Notes: generated from the letters alone by a model not told the origin. A stretch of DNA of 7,876 nt from Rhodanobacter sp. UBA5168 (GCA_002413455.1 DHXA01000058.1:439-8314); one strand, 5' to 3'. Counted from the stretch's first letter, positions 1-5,132 are shown. Program-made: numbers and translations.

Positions 1-792
1 CGCGTGCGCGACTGGCGCGTCGGCCAGATCGGCAAGCTCGCGAATGTGGCCGTCTATCTCGATTCCGCGTTGAGTGCGCAGGACGTGCTCGACTTCGGCG
101 CGGAACACGTGATGCTCGCCACCGGCTGCCACTGGCGCCGTGACGGCTACGGCCGCAGCAACGGTTTCGGCATCGCCGGCTTCGCCGGCAACCCGCGCGT
201 GTTCACGCCCGACGACCTGATGGACGGCCGCCTGCCTGAAGCCCGATTGTCACAGGGCCGCGTGGTGGTCTTCGACGACGACGGCTTCTACTACGCCAGC
301 GTCGCGGCCGAGTTGCTGCGCGCGCACGGCTGCGACGTGACCTATGTGACCCCCGACGACAGCATCGCCCCGTGGAGCCTGAATACGCTGGACTACCGGC
401 ATATCCGCAAGCGCATGGCCAAGCTCGGGATCGAGCCGGTGGTGTCGCACAACATCGCCGGCTTCGACGGTTCGACGCTGACCTTGGAAGATGTCTGGAG
501 CGGCCAGCGCCACGAACTCGCCTGCGATGCGGTGATCACCGTCACCGCGCGCGTGCCCGACGATGCGTTGCATCAGGAACTGCGGCAGCACGAAGCGGCA
601 TGGAACGAGGCCGGCATCCGCTCGCTGCGCTGCCTCGGCGACGCCGAGGCACCGGGACTGATCGCCCACGCGGTCTACGCCGGCCACCGCTACGCGCGTG
701 AACTGGAGGAGCCCGAATCCGGCGACGTACCGTTCAAACGGCATTTCCACACCGCACACGCCACCGATTTGCTGCGCGATCCAGCGGCGTAG
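1..792 (+). CDS. trimethylamine dehydrogenase-family flavoprotein (C-terminal part, 5' truncated)
   Basis: The frame is open from the first base and ends at TAG 790-792; about 263 residues are visible, roughly the last third of a family whose members are about 700 residues long. The family couples an N-terminal Old-Yellow-Enzyme TIM barrel (FMN, 4Fe-4S) to a C-terminal nucleotide-binding domain of the pyridine-nucleotide-disulfide type, and typically oxidises N-methylated amines. The barrel and cluster lie outside the window. Visible here, counting the GTG at position 4 as residue 1, are the LATG strand end (about 38-41), a second Rossmann strand RVVVFDDDGFYYASVAAELL (about 86-105) and the closing GDAEAPGLIAHAVYAGHR segment (about 212-229), which is very like the end of bacterial trimethylamine/dimethylamine dehydrogenases as I recall them. 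Dimethylglycine or N-methylproline demethylases share this architecture, so the substrate cannot be assigned. The true start is upstream of the window. Confidence 0.85.
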   Translation, partial: RVRDWRVGQIGKLANVAVYLDSALSAQDVLDFGAEHVMLATGCHWRRDGYGRSNGFGIAGFAGNPRVFTPDDLMDGRLPEARLSQGRVVVFDDDGFYYASVAAELLRAHGCDVTYVTPDDSIAPWSLNTLDYRHIRKRMAKLGIEPVVSHNIAGFDGSTLTLEDVWSGQRHELACDAVITVTARVPDDALHQELRQHEAAWNEAGIRSLRCLGDAEAPGLIAHAVYAGHRYARELEEPESGDVPFKRHFHTAHATDLLRDPAA

Positions 793-835
793 CGACGTTC
801 TGCACGCCAGCGTCCGGCGAAAATCGGAGCGGGCG

Positions 836-851
836 GCAACCGGCCGGTTGC
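836..851. repeat. perfect 16-bp palindrome downstream of the flavoprotein gene
   Basis: GCAACCGGCCGGTTGC is fully self-complementary and begins 44 bp after the flavoprotein stop. As RNA it would form a 6-bp stem with a GGCC loop, and as DNA it could be a dimer operator. There is no following T-run, so it is not a canonical intrinsic terminator. It may cap the 3' end of the flavoprotein mRNA; its function is unknown. Confidence 0.5.
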
Positions 852-913
852 GGAGCTACGCGATGCTCTCGCCAACTTCCAGGGAGGGGCGGATATGTCG
901 CGCGGGTTTCATT

Positions 914-929
914 TGTGACTCAAGTCACG
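914..929. promoter_or_regulatory. CRP/Clp-like operator 1 (TGTGA-N6-TCACG)
   Basis: TGTGACTCAAGTCACG fits the CRP/Clp consensus TGTGA-N6-TCAC in both half-sites. The core GTGACT-CA-AGTCAC (915-928) is a perfect inverted repeat centred at 921.5. In xanthomonads this consensus is bound by Clp, a CRP homologue whose DNA binding is inhibited by cyclic di-GMP. The centre lies exactly 41.5 bp upstream of the start predicted from an extended -10 at 948-956, the classic class II activator position. Confidence 0.6.
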
Positions 930-947
930 GATCGACATCGATGAACA

Positions 948-956
948 TGAGTAAAT
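948..956 (+). promoter_or_regulatory. possible extended -10 element (TGaGTAAAT)
   Basis: TG-A-GTAAAT has the extended -10 TG dinucleotide and matches the TATAAT hexamer at the last three positions. It predicts a start near 963. No good -35 is present, as expected for a class II CRP-dependent promoter, and operator 1 is centred at -41.5 relative to this start. The hexamer is weak on its own and the call rests on the spacing. Confidence 0.3.
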
Positions 957-971
957 GTGAAACGCATCACC
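956..971. promoter_or_regulatory. CRP/Clp-like operator 2 (TGTGA-N6-TCACC)
   Basis: TGTGAAACGCATCACC, preceded by AAA, gives a left half-site AAATGTGA identical to the E. coli CRP consensus half; the right half keeps TCAC. Its centre is 963.5, exactly 42 bp (four helical turns) from operator 1, so two dimers would sit on the same DNA face. It covers the start predicted from the -10 at 948-956 and would repress it. Alternatively it would itself sit at -41.5 for a start near 1005. Confidence 0.6.
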
Positions 972-1054
972 TCTGTAGCTATTTCGCCGTGAGGCGTGCG
1001 ATCCCAAGCCTTCCCCCGGCATAGATGGACAAGCCCGCTTCGGCGGGCTTTTTT
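963..1054 (+). ncRNA. candidate Clp-regulated small RNA with C-rich single-stranded segment
   Basis: I do not recognise a known RNA family. The call is by inference: an operator-controlled start near 963 and a strong terminator ending at 1054 would give an RNA of about 92 nt. It contains a short hairpin CGCC-gtga-GGCG (985-996), then an apparently unpaired pyrimidine-rich run with CCTTCCCCC (1009-1017), then the terminator stem. Unpaired C-rich stretches in bacterial small RNAs often pair with Shine-Dalgarno sequences, and Xanthomonas sX13 is a C-rich example from memory. No protein gene between the operators and the terminator explains them better. The 5' end is uncertain; TAGCTA at 976-981 (start near 988) or a start near 1005 are alternatives. 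The region could also be only a regulatory leftover with the flavoprotein terminator. Confidence 0.33.
1031..1054 (+). terminator. strong rightward rho-independent terminator
   Basis: AAGCCCGC-TTCG-GCGGGCTT forms an uninterrupted 8-bp stem with a stable TTCG tetraloop, running into a T-run at 1049-1054. The T-run is on the rightward side only. The flavoprotein stop lies 238 bp upstream, unusually far for its own terminator, which supports a separate transcript ending here. Confidence 0.85.
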
Positions 1055-1183
1055 ACGCCGATGACGGGCAATCCACGCAGTAGCAGTGGCGCTGATTGCC
1101 GCAAAAAGAAACCGCCGTGGATTCATGGGCGACCGCCGCGAATCCTTTCCAGGGCGGACAGCAAAATCCGGATTCCGGGCAAC

Positions 1184-1214
1184 AAAAAAAAGGGTTCGCA
1201 TCACTGCAAACCCT
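1184..1214 (-). terminator. rho-independent terminator of tRNA-Thr
   Basis: Read on the minus strand, AGGGTTTGC-agtgat-GCGAACCCT forms a 9-bp stem (one T-G wobble) followed by eight T residues (A-run 1184-1191 on the plus strand). It begins 7 nt after the encoded CCA of the tRNA, so the tRNA is transcribed alone. Confidence 0.85.
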
Positions 1215-1221
1215 GATTTCA

Positions 1222-1297
1222 TGGTGCCGGCACCCGGATTCGAACTGGGGACCTACTGATTACAAATCAGTTGCTCTACCAACTGAGCTATGCCGGC
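1222..1297 (-). tRNA. tRNA-Thr (anticodon TGT)
   Basis: The 76-nt minus-strand sequence folds as a complete cloverleaf. The acceptor stem is GCCGGCA/TGCCGGC, the D arm GCTC-AGTTGGTA-GAGC, and the anticodon stem ACTGA/TCAGT holds loop TTTGTAA with TGT at positions 34-36, decoding ACA. The T loop is TTCGAAT. The terminal CCA is encoded (1222-1224). The T stem has one A-C mismatch at 52/62, which E. coli thrU also has as I recall it, so it is not a sign of decay. The gene has its own promoter (1309-1317) and terminator (1184-1214), and lies 39 bp after the SPOR gene. Confidence 0.97.
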
Positions 1298-1308
1298 GAA
1301 GGTCGGGA

Positions 1309-1317
1309 ATTCTAGCA
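1309..1317 (-). promoter_or_regulatory. extended -10 promoter element of tRNA-Thr
   Basis: On the minus strand TGCTAGAAT is an extended -10 (TG-N-TAGAAT, five of six hexamer matches). The hexamer ends 11 nt before the mature tRNA 5' end, implying a leader of only about 5 nt. A TTGAGC further upstream is 20 bp away, too far for a standard -35, so the extended element probably carries the promoter. The initial transcribed region (TCCCG) is GC-rich, as in stringently controlled stable RNA promoters. Confidence 0.65.
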
Positions 1318-1336
1318 GGCCCGCCGCCGCGCGTGC

Positions 1337-2008
1337 TCAAAAACAGCCGGTGCTGTGCGAGCCGACGCCGCTGGCCGGGACGTGGCTGCGCCAGTCGAAA
1401 CGGGTGCGGTCGGCAACCACCAGATCCAGCCAGTATTCGGGAACGCTTTCGGTGCGCTCACTCATGCGGGCGGGGAAGCCGGCGGCGATGACATCGTCGC
1501 GGCGTTTGCGTGCATTGTCGGGGTCCTTGAACAGGCCCAGCGAAATCGTGTTGGGCTGATCGCCGGAACTGACCACGAAGTAGTCGCCGATATTGTGCGC
1601 ACCCAACTGCCTCGCCTGTTCCAGTGCCTGCGTGCGGCTGCCGGCGGCTGGCAGGTACACCCACCAGCCGCTGGCCTGGCTGGCCTGCTCCTGGCGCGAG
1701 CGCATGCGCGTGGCCTGGGCGGCCAGTGCCTGCCGCGCATTGCGCAGATCCTGCGGCGTGGCGAACGGACCCAGCGCGAGGCAGCTGTAGCTGAGATCGG
1801 GCTGCGACGTGTCCGCGGTCCGCGCCTCCATGTTGGCGGACGTGGATGCCGCAGCGCCCGGCTCGGGCACCTCCGACAGCAGGCGCAGTTCCGCCACGCC
1901 GGGATCGGCGGGACTGCCGCCACGGGCGTACGGCTGGCCCAGCAACAACCAGGCGCCTACCGCGATATTGAGCGCACTCAACAGGACAAACAGCAGACGC
2001 AGAAACAT
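1337..2008 (-). CDS. SPOR-domain membrane protein
   Basis: 223 residues. One N-terminal transmembrane helix (about 3-23, FLRLLFVLLSALNIAVGAWL) anchors the protein in the inner membrane, followed by an Ala/Ser/Pro-rich periplasmic linker (about 28-70) and a C-terminal SPOR domain (about 143-198, YFVV...ISLGLF...YWLDLVV). SPOR domains bind septal peptidoglycan stripped of stem peptides, so a cell-wall or division-associated role is likely. A second stretch at 76-95 (CLALGPFATPQDLRNARQAL) resembles the first strand and helix of the SPOR fold, suggesting a degenerate duplicate. The ATG at 2008 is preceded by a G-rich GGGGG at a suitable distance. The gene starts 32 bp after the coaX stop and is probably the last gene of the birA-coaX operon. 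The specific partner is unknown. Confidence 0.85.
   Translation of the reverse strand: MFLRLLFVLLSALNIAVGAWLLLGQPYARGGSPADPGVAELRLLSEVPEPGAAASTSANMEARTADTSQPDLSYSCLALGPFATPQDLRNARQALAAQATRMRSRQEQASQASGWWVYLPAAGSRTQALEQARQLGAHNIGDYFVVSSGDQPNTISLGLFKDPDNARKRRDDVIAAGFPARMSERTESVPEYWLDLVVADRTRFDWRSHVPASGVGSHSTGCF
1339..1356 (-). terminator. weak terminator overlapping the SPOR gene stop
   Basis: On the minus strand ACAGC-accg-GCTGT is a 5-bp stem followed by five T residues running into the TGA stop. The stem is short, but it sits exactly at the operon end and just upstream of the tRNA promoter. Partial read-through into the tRNA is possible. Confidence 0.35.
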
Positions 2009-2040
2009 CCAACCCCCATCAACCCGCAGCCATCGTCATT

Positions 2041-2805
2041 CTAGTCGGACGATGCAGCCGCCATATGCGCGTTTGCCCACACCGCCAGACCACGCAGCAC
2101 GCCGTCCTGGCTCAACCGGGATGGCAAGGACAGCAGCGGAGCCAGCCGTGCTGCATCGCCGCCACCCAGGATCAGGGTCGGGGTGGCGCCGAGCCGCAAA
2201 GTCATCTGCGCCACGAAACGTTCGATCAACGCCGCTGCCGCCAGCCAGCAGCCTGATGTCACCGCATCGGCGGTGTTGTCGGCCAGTTCCAGAATGTCGC
2301 CAGGCCGCTCCAGCCGCACGCGGGCCGTCGCCGCCAGCAGCGACTGCTGCATCAGTTGCGGGCCCGGCGCGATCAGGCCACCCAGATGCCGGCCATCGAA
2401 CGCGAGCGCATCGAGCGTGAGTGCGGTGCCCGCGCCGGCCAGCACGCAAGGTGCGTGGCCATCAGCAAAGGCCGCCACCATCGCCAGAAAGCGGTCCACG
2501 CCCAATCGCTGCGGTTCGGCGTAGACGTTGTGCACGCCACAGGCACTGGCGGGTGTGCGCAACCAATCAGGAGCGCATGCAAACAGGCGCTCGATCACGG
2601 CCGCCACCTGCACCTCGCGCGCAGGATCAACCACCGACGCTGCGACCACCCTGTCCGGCCGCGGCAGGCCGGCCCAGGCCGACTCCAGCAGCGCCGGGAT
2701 ATCGGCCTCCTGCCAGTCCACCGCGCCACGCGCCAGCCACCCGAGCGGCTGCGCCTGCAGCGCCCACTTCAACCGGGTATTGCCCATGTCCAGCAGCAGC
2801 CTCAT
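2041..2805 (-). CDS. coaX: type III pantothenate kinase
   Basis: Phosphorylates pantothenate with ATP, the first step of coenzyme A synthesis, in the cytosol. The 254 residues match the usual length. Family motifs are in order: the N-terminal phosphate loop LLLDMGNTRLKW (3-14, D6-x-G-N9-T10), the GVDRF motif with the catalytic-type Asp104, the AGAGTALTLD segment (123-132) and the GGLIAPG loop (142-148). The second motif has Gly124 where some CoaX proteins (Thermotoga type) have Asp; from memory this substitution is common in beta/gamma-proteobacterial CoaX and is not damage. Its ATG overlaps the birA stop by 4 bp (ATGA), so the two are translationally coupled. The birA-coaX pairing is common in proteobacteria and places two cofactor enzymes under one promoter. 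Confidence 0.95.
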   Translation of the reverse strand: MRLLLDMGNTRLKWALQAQPLGWLARGAVDWQEADIPALLESAWAGLPRPDRVVAASVVDPAREVQVAAVIERLFACAPDWLRTPASACGVHNVYAEPQRLGVDRFLAMVAAFADGHAPCVLAGAGTALTLDALAFDGRHLGGLIAPGPQLMQQSLLAATARVRLERPGDILELADNTADAVTSGCWLAAAALIERFVAQMTLRLGATPTLILGGGDAARLAPLLSLPSRLSQDGVLRGLAVWANAHMAAASSD

Positions 2806-3791
2806 GCGCGGCGCACCGTGACGTCCGCGCTGTCGATCCGGCGCACGCTGCCGTCGGCCATGCGCACCTGCAGCGCGCCGTGGGCGTCCACGCCAGCGCC
2901 GATGCCGTCGAACGCACCCAGCGCGCCGCTCAGGTGCAAAGGCCGATCGCGCAGCAGGTCATGTCGCGCGTAGTCGGTGAGGAAGCCGGCAAAGCCCTCG
3001 CTCTCGAATTGCCGCAGGCCCTCCACCAGCGCCGCGATCAGCGACGCGGCGACGAGGTTGCGATCCGGCGGCGTACCGCCGGCCAGGGTGGCCAGGTCGC
3101 CTGCCGGCTGTCCGGCCTGTGCATGCAGCGCCGGAGTCAATCGCAGGTTGAGGCCGACGCCGATGATCGCCGCGCACGGCCCTTGATACTCACCGCTCAA
3201 CTCGACCAGGATCCCGCCCAGCTTGCCACCGGACTGCCCGTCCGTGATGGCAAGTATGTCATTCGGCCATTTCAGGGCAGCGCCGGCGATGCCGAGGTGC
3301 TCCAGCGCGCGTAGCACGATCACCCCGATCGCCAGCGACAAGCCGCTCAAGGCGGCGAAGCCCCGCTCGAACCGTTTGAGGCATGACAGATACAAGTTCA
3401 GCCCCGGCGGCGACAGCCACTGGCGACCACGCCGGCCGCGACCCGCGGTTTGGGTTTCCGCCAGCACGATGCTGAGATCGCTGGCAGCCGTGCCGCGGCG
3501 TTGCAGTTCGGTCGAGGTGGAATCCAGTTCCCAATGCACCTCCAGCGCACCCAGCGAACGCGCCAGAGGCGCCGGCAGGGCGGCGCGGATCTGGCTGGCA
3601 TCGAGCATCTGCAGCGGCCACGGCAGGCGGTATCCGGCCGGGCCGCGCGCCTCGATCGGCACGCCACGGGCACGCAGGGCTTCGATCTGTTTCCAGATGG
3701 CCGCGCGGGTTACGCCTGCCTGCGTGGCTAGGCCGGCGCCGGAAAGCGGCTCACCCGGCGCGAGCAGTGCCAGCAACTGCACCGGCTGCAT
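2802..3791 (-). CDS. birA: bifunctional biotin-[acetyl-CoA-carboxylase] ligase / biotin operon repressor
   Basis: 329 residues from the ATG at 3791. It activates biotin to biotinyl-5'-AMP and transfers it to the carboxyl-carrier protein of acetyl-CoA carboxylase. The N-terminal winged helix (about 1-58, with the recognition-type GVTRAAIWKQIEAL at 26-39) indicates the two-function, DNA-binding class. The catalytic core has the adenylate-binding loop GRGRRGRQW (117-125, E. coli GRGRRGRKW), KWPND (174-178) and GGKLGGILVE (188-197). The C-terminal SH3-like domain covers about 285-329. The frame stays open upstream to an ATG at 3944, but those 51 residues are Pro/Arg-rich, unlike BirA, and would cross the -10 at 3866-3871. 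The ribosome binding site before 3791 is weak. birA is the first gene of the birA-coaX-SPOR operon. No biotin genes are in the window, so its DNA targets are elsewhere. Confidence 0.94.
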   Translation of the reverse strand: MQPVQLLALLAPGEPLSGAGLATQAGVTRAAIWKQIEALRARGVPIEARGPAGYRLPWPLQMLDASQIRAALPAPLARSLGALEVHWELDSTSTELQRRGTAASDLSIVLAETQTAGRGRRGRQWLSPPGLNLYLSCLKRFERGFAALSGLSLAIGVIVLRALEHLGIAGAALKWPNDILAITDGQSGGKLGGILVELSGEYQGPCAAIIGVGLNLRLTPALHAQAGQPAGDLATLAGGTPPDRNLVAASLIAALVEGLRQFESEGFAGFLTDYARHDLLRDRPLHLSGALGAFDGIGAGVDAHGALQVRMADGSVRRIDSADVTVRRA

Positions 3792-3865
3792 CAACAGGAC
3801 CCAGGCGCCGCGACGCCAGTCGGGCGGCAGGGGGCGGGAAGGCGGGACAGGATGGGCATCGGCGG

Positions 3866-3871
3866 ATTTTA
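3866..3871 (-). promoter_or_regulatory. possible -10 of the birA-coaX-SPOR operon
   Basis: TAAAAT on the minus strand matches TATAAT at five of six positions, inside an otherwise very GC-rich region. It predicts a start near 3859 and a leader of about 68 nt before the chosen birA ATG. No convincing -35 lies 16-18 bp upstream (GCCGCT), so an activator or a weak constitutive promoter is implied. The element also supports the shorter birA start. Confidence 0.4.
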
Positions 3872-3935
3872 GCCCGGCGCGCCCATCGAGCGGCACCTGC
3901 CTTCGCCACAGCGTGCAAACACCGTCAAACGGCAG

Positions 3936-3954
3936 CACTGGCACAGCGCCAGTG
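3936..3954. repeat. 7-bp inverted repeat in the divergent birA / secreted-protein intergenic region
   Basis: CACTGGC-acagc-GCCAGTG lies between the two divergently transcribed units (birA leftward, the small secreted protein rightward), about 65 bp upstream of the candidate birA -10 and 50 bp upstream of the 4005 ATG. It could be a dimer operator for either side. It does not resemble the E. coli bio operator. Confidence 0.4.
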
Positions 3955-4004
3955 TTTCTGAGACGATCCGGGCCTTCGCTTGCATGTCACGGGGTTCGAT
4001 CGCC

Positions 4005-4325
4005 ATGCGTGCCACTTTTTGGTTTGTCGGTTGCGCCTTGTGCATCGCCGGGATCGGCGGTGCCGCGGCGACGAGTCTGGATTCCCAGGACTTGGACAGT
4101 TCGCCGCACGCAACAGCCGATAGCACCACCACGCGCGGCGGCAATGCCAGCGGCGGTGACGCACTGGGGTTGGCCCGCGATTGCCCGCCGGCCAGCAACG
4201 GCGACAACTCCGGCAACAACTCCAGCAACGGCAGCGACCATTCCGGCGGCGCCTCGTCTGCACCGACGCAAACCCGCCGGCAGCATCTGGGCTGGCAATC
4301 GCTGCTGCCTGGCTCCATCCAGTAA
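4005..4325 (+). CDS. small secreted Asn/Ser/Gly-rich protein of unknown function
   Basis: 106 residues from the ATG at 4005; an in-frame ATG at 3984 would add seven residues. I prefer 4005 because GGGG lies about 10 nt upstream and MRATFW gives a normal signal-peptide start. Residues 1-22 form a signal peptide (WFVGCALCIAGIGGAAA) with an AAA cleavage motif, so export by Sec is likely. A lipobox reading at Cys10 leaves too short a hydrophobic core. The mature part is polar and low-complexity (about 23-92), with one cysteine in RDCPP (Cys60) and an N/S/G-rich stretch (64-86), and ends in a compact hydrophobic tail LGWQSLLPGSIQ (95-106). I do not recognise a named family. It lies 12 bp upstream of mtfA, so the two are probably co-transcribed. 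Confidence 0.7.
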   Translation: MRATFWFVGCALCIAGIGGAAATSLDSQDLDSSPHATADSTTTRGGNASGGDALGLARDCPPASNGDNSGNNSSNGSDHSGGASSAPTQTRRQHLGWQSLLPGSIQ

Positions 4326-4337
4326 GCGCTCGGCCTC

Positions 4338-5132
4338 ATGCCGGGGCATTGGTGGCAATCGCTGCGAGCACGCCTTGAACCTGCGCCGGTGGCCGACCCG
4401 TTGTGGCGGCGCGCGCTGGTTGCCTGTCCACTGGCCCGCCGGCTGGATCCCGAACGACAACAACAACTGCGCCGGCTCGCCGCATTGTTTCTCGCACGCA
4501 AACGCTTTCATGCCTTGGCCGGTGCCGTGCTGGACGATTACTGGCGGCTGCTGATAGCCATGCAGGCCTGCCTGCCGGCGCTGCAGCAAGGTGCCGCCAG
4601 CCTGCGCGGCTGGCGCGAGGTACTGATCTATCCGGGGGAATTCAAGGTCCGCCGCAGCCATCACGACGACCGTACCGGCGTGGTCACCGAGGGTGATGAG
4701 GTACTGACCGGCGAGGCCTGGGAACACGGGCCGCTGGTGTTGTCGCTGGCCGATGTGCAGCTGGATCTGGAGCAGCCGTGGGACGGCTACAACGTGGTCG
4801 TGCACGAGATGGCGCACAAGCTCGACATGCTCGATGGCCCACCCGATGGCGTGCCGCCGCTGGTAGAGATTCCGCGGCGGCGCTGGATCGTGCAGTTCCA
4901 GCAGGCTTACGACCGCCTGGTCGGCATGCCGGCCGATAGCCGTGACAGCCCGATCGATCACTACGCCACGGAAAGCGCCAGCGAGTATTTCGCCGTGGTC
5001 AGCGAGCTGCATTACTCGCAACCGACGCTGTTGCGCCAGGCGGAGCCGGCCATTGCCGAGCTGCTTGAAGCGTTCTACGGCCGTTCGCCGGCCGAAGGTT
5101 GCGAACCGCCCGGCTTCTGCCGCTCGCGCTGA
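4338..5132 (+). CDS. mtfA: M90-family zinc aminopeptidase, Mlc-titration-factor-like
   Basis: 264 residues, close to the 265 of E. coli MtfA. MtfA is a cytosolic gluzincin-like metallopeptidase with aminopeptidase activity; in E. coli it binds and inactivates the Mlc repressor and so affects ptsG expression. The zinc motif HEMAHKLD is at 156-163 (His156, Glu157, His160), and the third ligand is probably Glu216 in SASEYFAVVSE, all in the expected order. The Trp/Arg-rich N-terminus and the LFLARKRF segment (about 50-57) are also family-like. No clear Shine-Dalgarno precedes the ATG, which follows the small secreted gene by 12 bp, so translation may depend on coupling. No Mlc or PTS gene is visible nearby, so the E. 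coli role need not apply here. It converges on phoQ with only 18 bp between stops. Confidence 0.92.
   Translation: MPGHWWQSLRARLEPAPVADPLWRRALVACPLARRLDPERQQQLRRLAALFLARKRFHALAGAVLDDYWRLLIAMQACLPALQQGAASLRGWREVLIYPGEFKVRRSHHDDRTGVVTEGDEVLTGEAWEHGPLVLSLADVQLDLEQPWDGYNVVVHEMAHKLDMLDGPPDGVPPLVEIPRRRWIVQFQQAYDRLVGMPADSRDSPIDHYATESASEYFAVVSELHYSQPTLLRQAEPAIAELLEAFYGRSPAEGCEPPGFCRSR

Larger units (their letters stand above)
793..1221. other. 429-bp intergenic region with regulatory structure and no convincing protein gene
   Basis: This stretch lies between the flavoprotein stop and the 3' end of tRNA-Thr. It holds a perfect palindrome (836-851), two CRP/Clp-like operators (914-929, 956-971), a candidate small RNA ending in a rightward terminator (1031-1054) and the leftward tRNA terminator (1184-1214). 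The open frames crossing it lack ribosome binding sites and family-like composition. Nothing is recognisable in 1055-1183. Confidence 0.7.

Noticed and set aside
895..918. Seven-codon frame after GGGAGGGG (MSRGFHL)
   Set aside because: The purine run looks like a ribosome binding site, but the frame is trivial in length and its stop is part of operator 1.
914..971. The two inverted repeats as FNR/DNR sites
   Set aside because: FNR-type sites are TTGAT-N4-ATCAA; here the half-sites are TGTGA/TCAC with a 6-bp spacer, the CRP/Clp form.
698..1024. 108-residue plus-strand frame from the end of the flavoprotein through the operators
   Set aside because: Its first part overlaps the flavoprotein in another frame and the rest crosses both operators and the palindrome; no ribosome binding site. 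Only the final 27 codons were kept as a weak separate observation.
1222..1297. A-C mismatch in the tRNA-Thr T stem as a sign of a pseudo-tRNA
   Set aside because: E. coli thrU has the same mismatch as I recall it, and every other stem plus the encoded CCA, promoter and terminator are intact.
2116..2146. Gly124 in CoaX in place of an Asp as a dead active site
   Set aside because: The change is, from memory, usual in proteobacterial CoaX; the other motifs including Asp6 and Asp104 are present. The coordinates given are only approximate for this residue's region of the gene.
3792..3944. Longer birA start (ATG at 3944, 51 extra residues)
   Set aside because: The extension is Pro/Arg-rich, lacks family similarity and crosses the best promoter -10; the ATG at 3791 starts directly before the winged helix.
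4455..4470. ACA/CAA triplet run in mtfA and similar runs elsewhere as microsatellites
   Set aside because: The run is only a few units long and encodes a Gln tract within a conserved helix; no sign of expansion.
2421..4554. Long plus-strand open frames (297 and 443 residues) antisense to coaX and birA
   Set aside because: Their products are Arg/Pro/Ala/Ser-rich with no domain motifs; the minus-strand genes carry clear family motifs. High GC content lengthens antisense frames.
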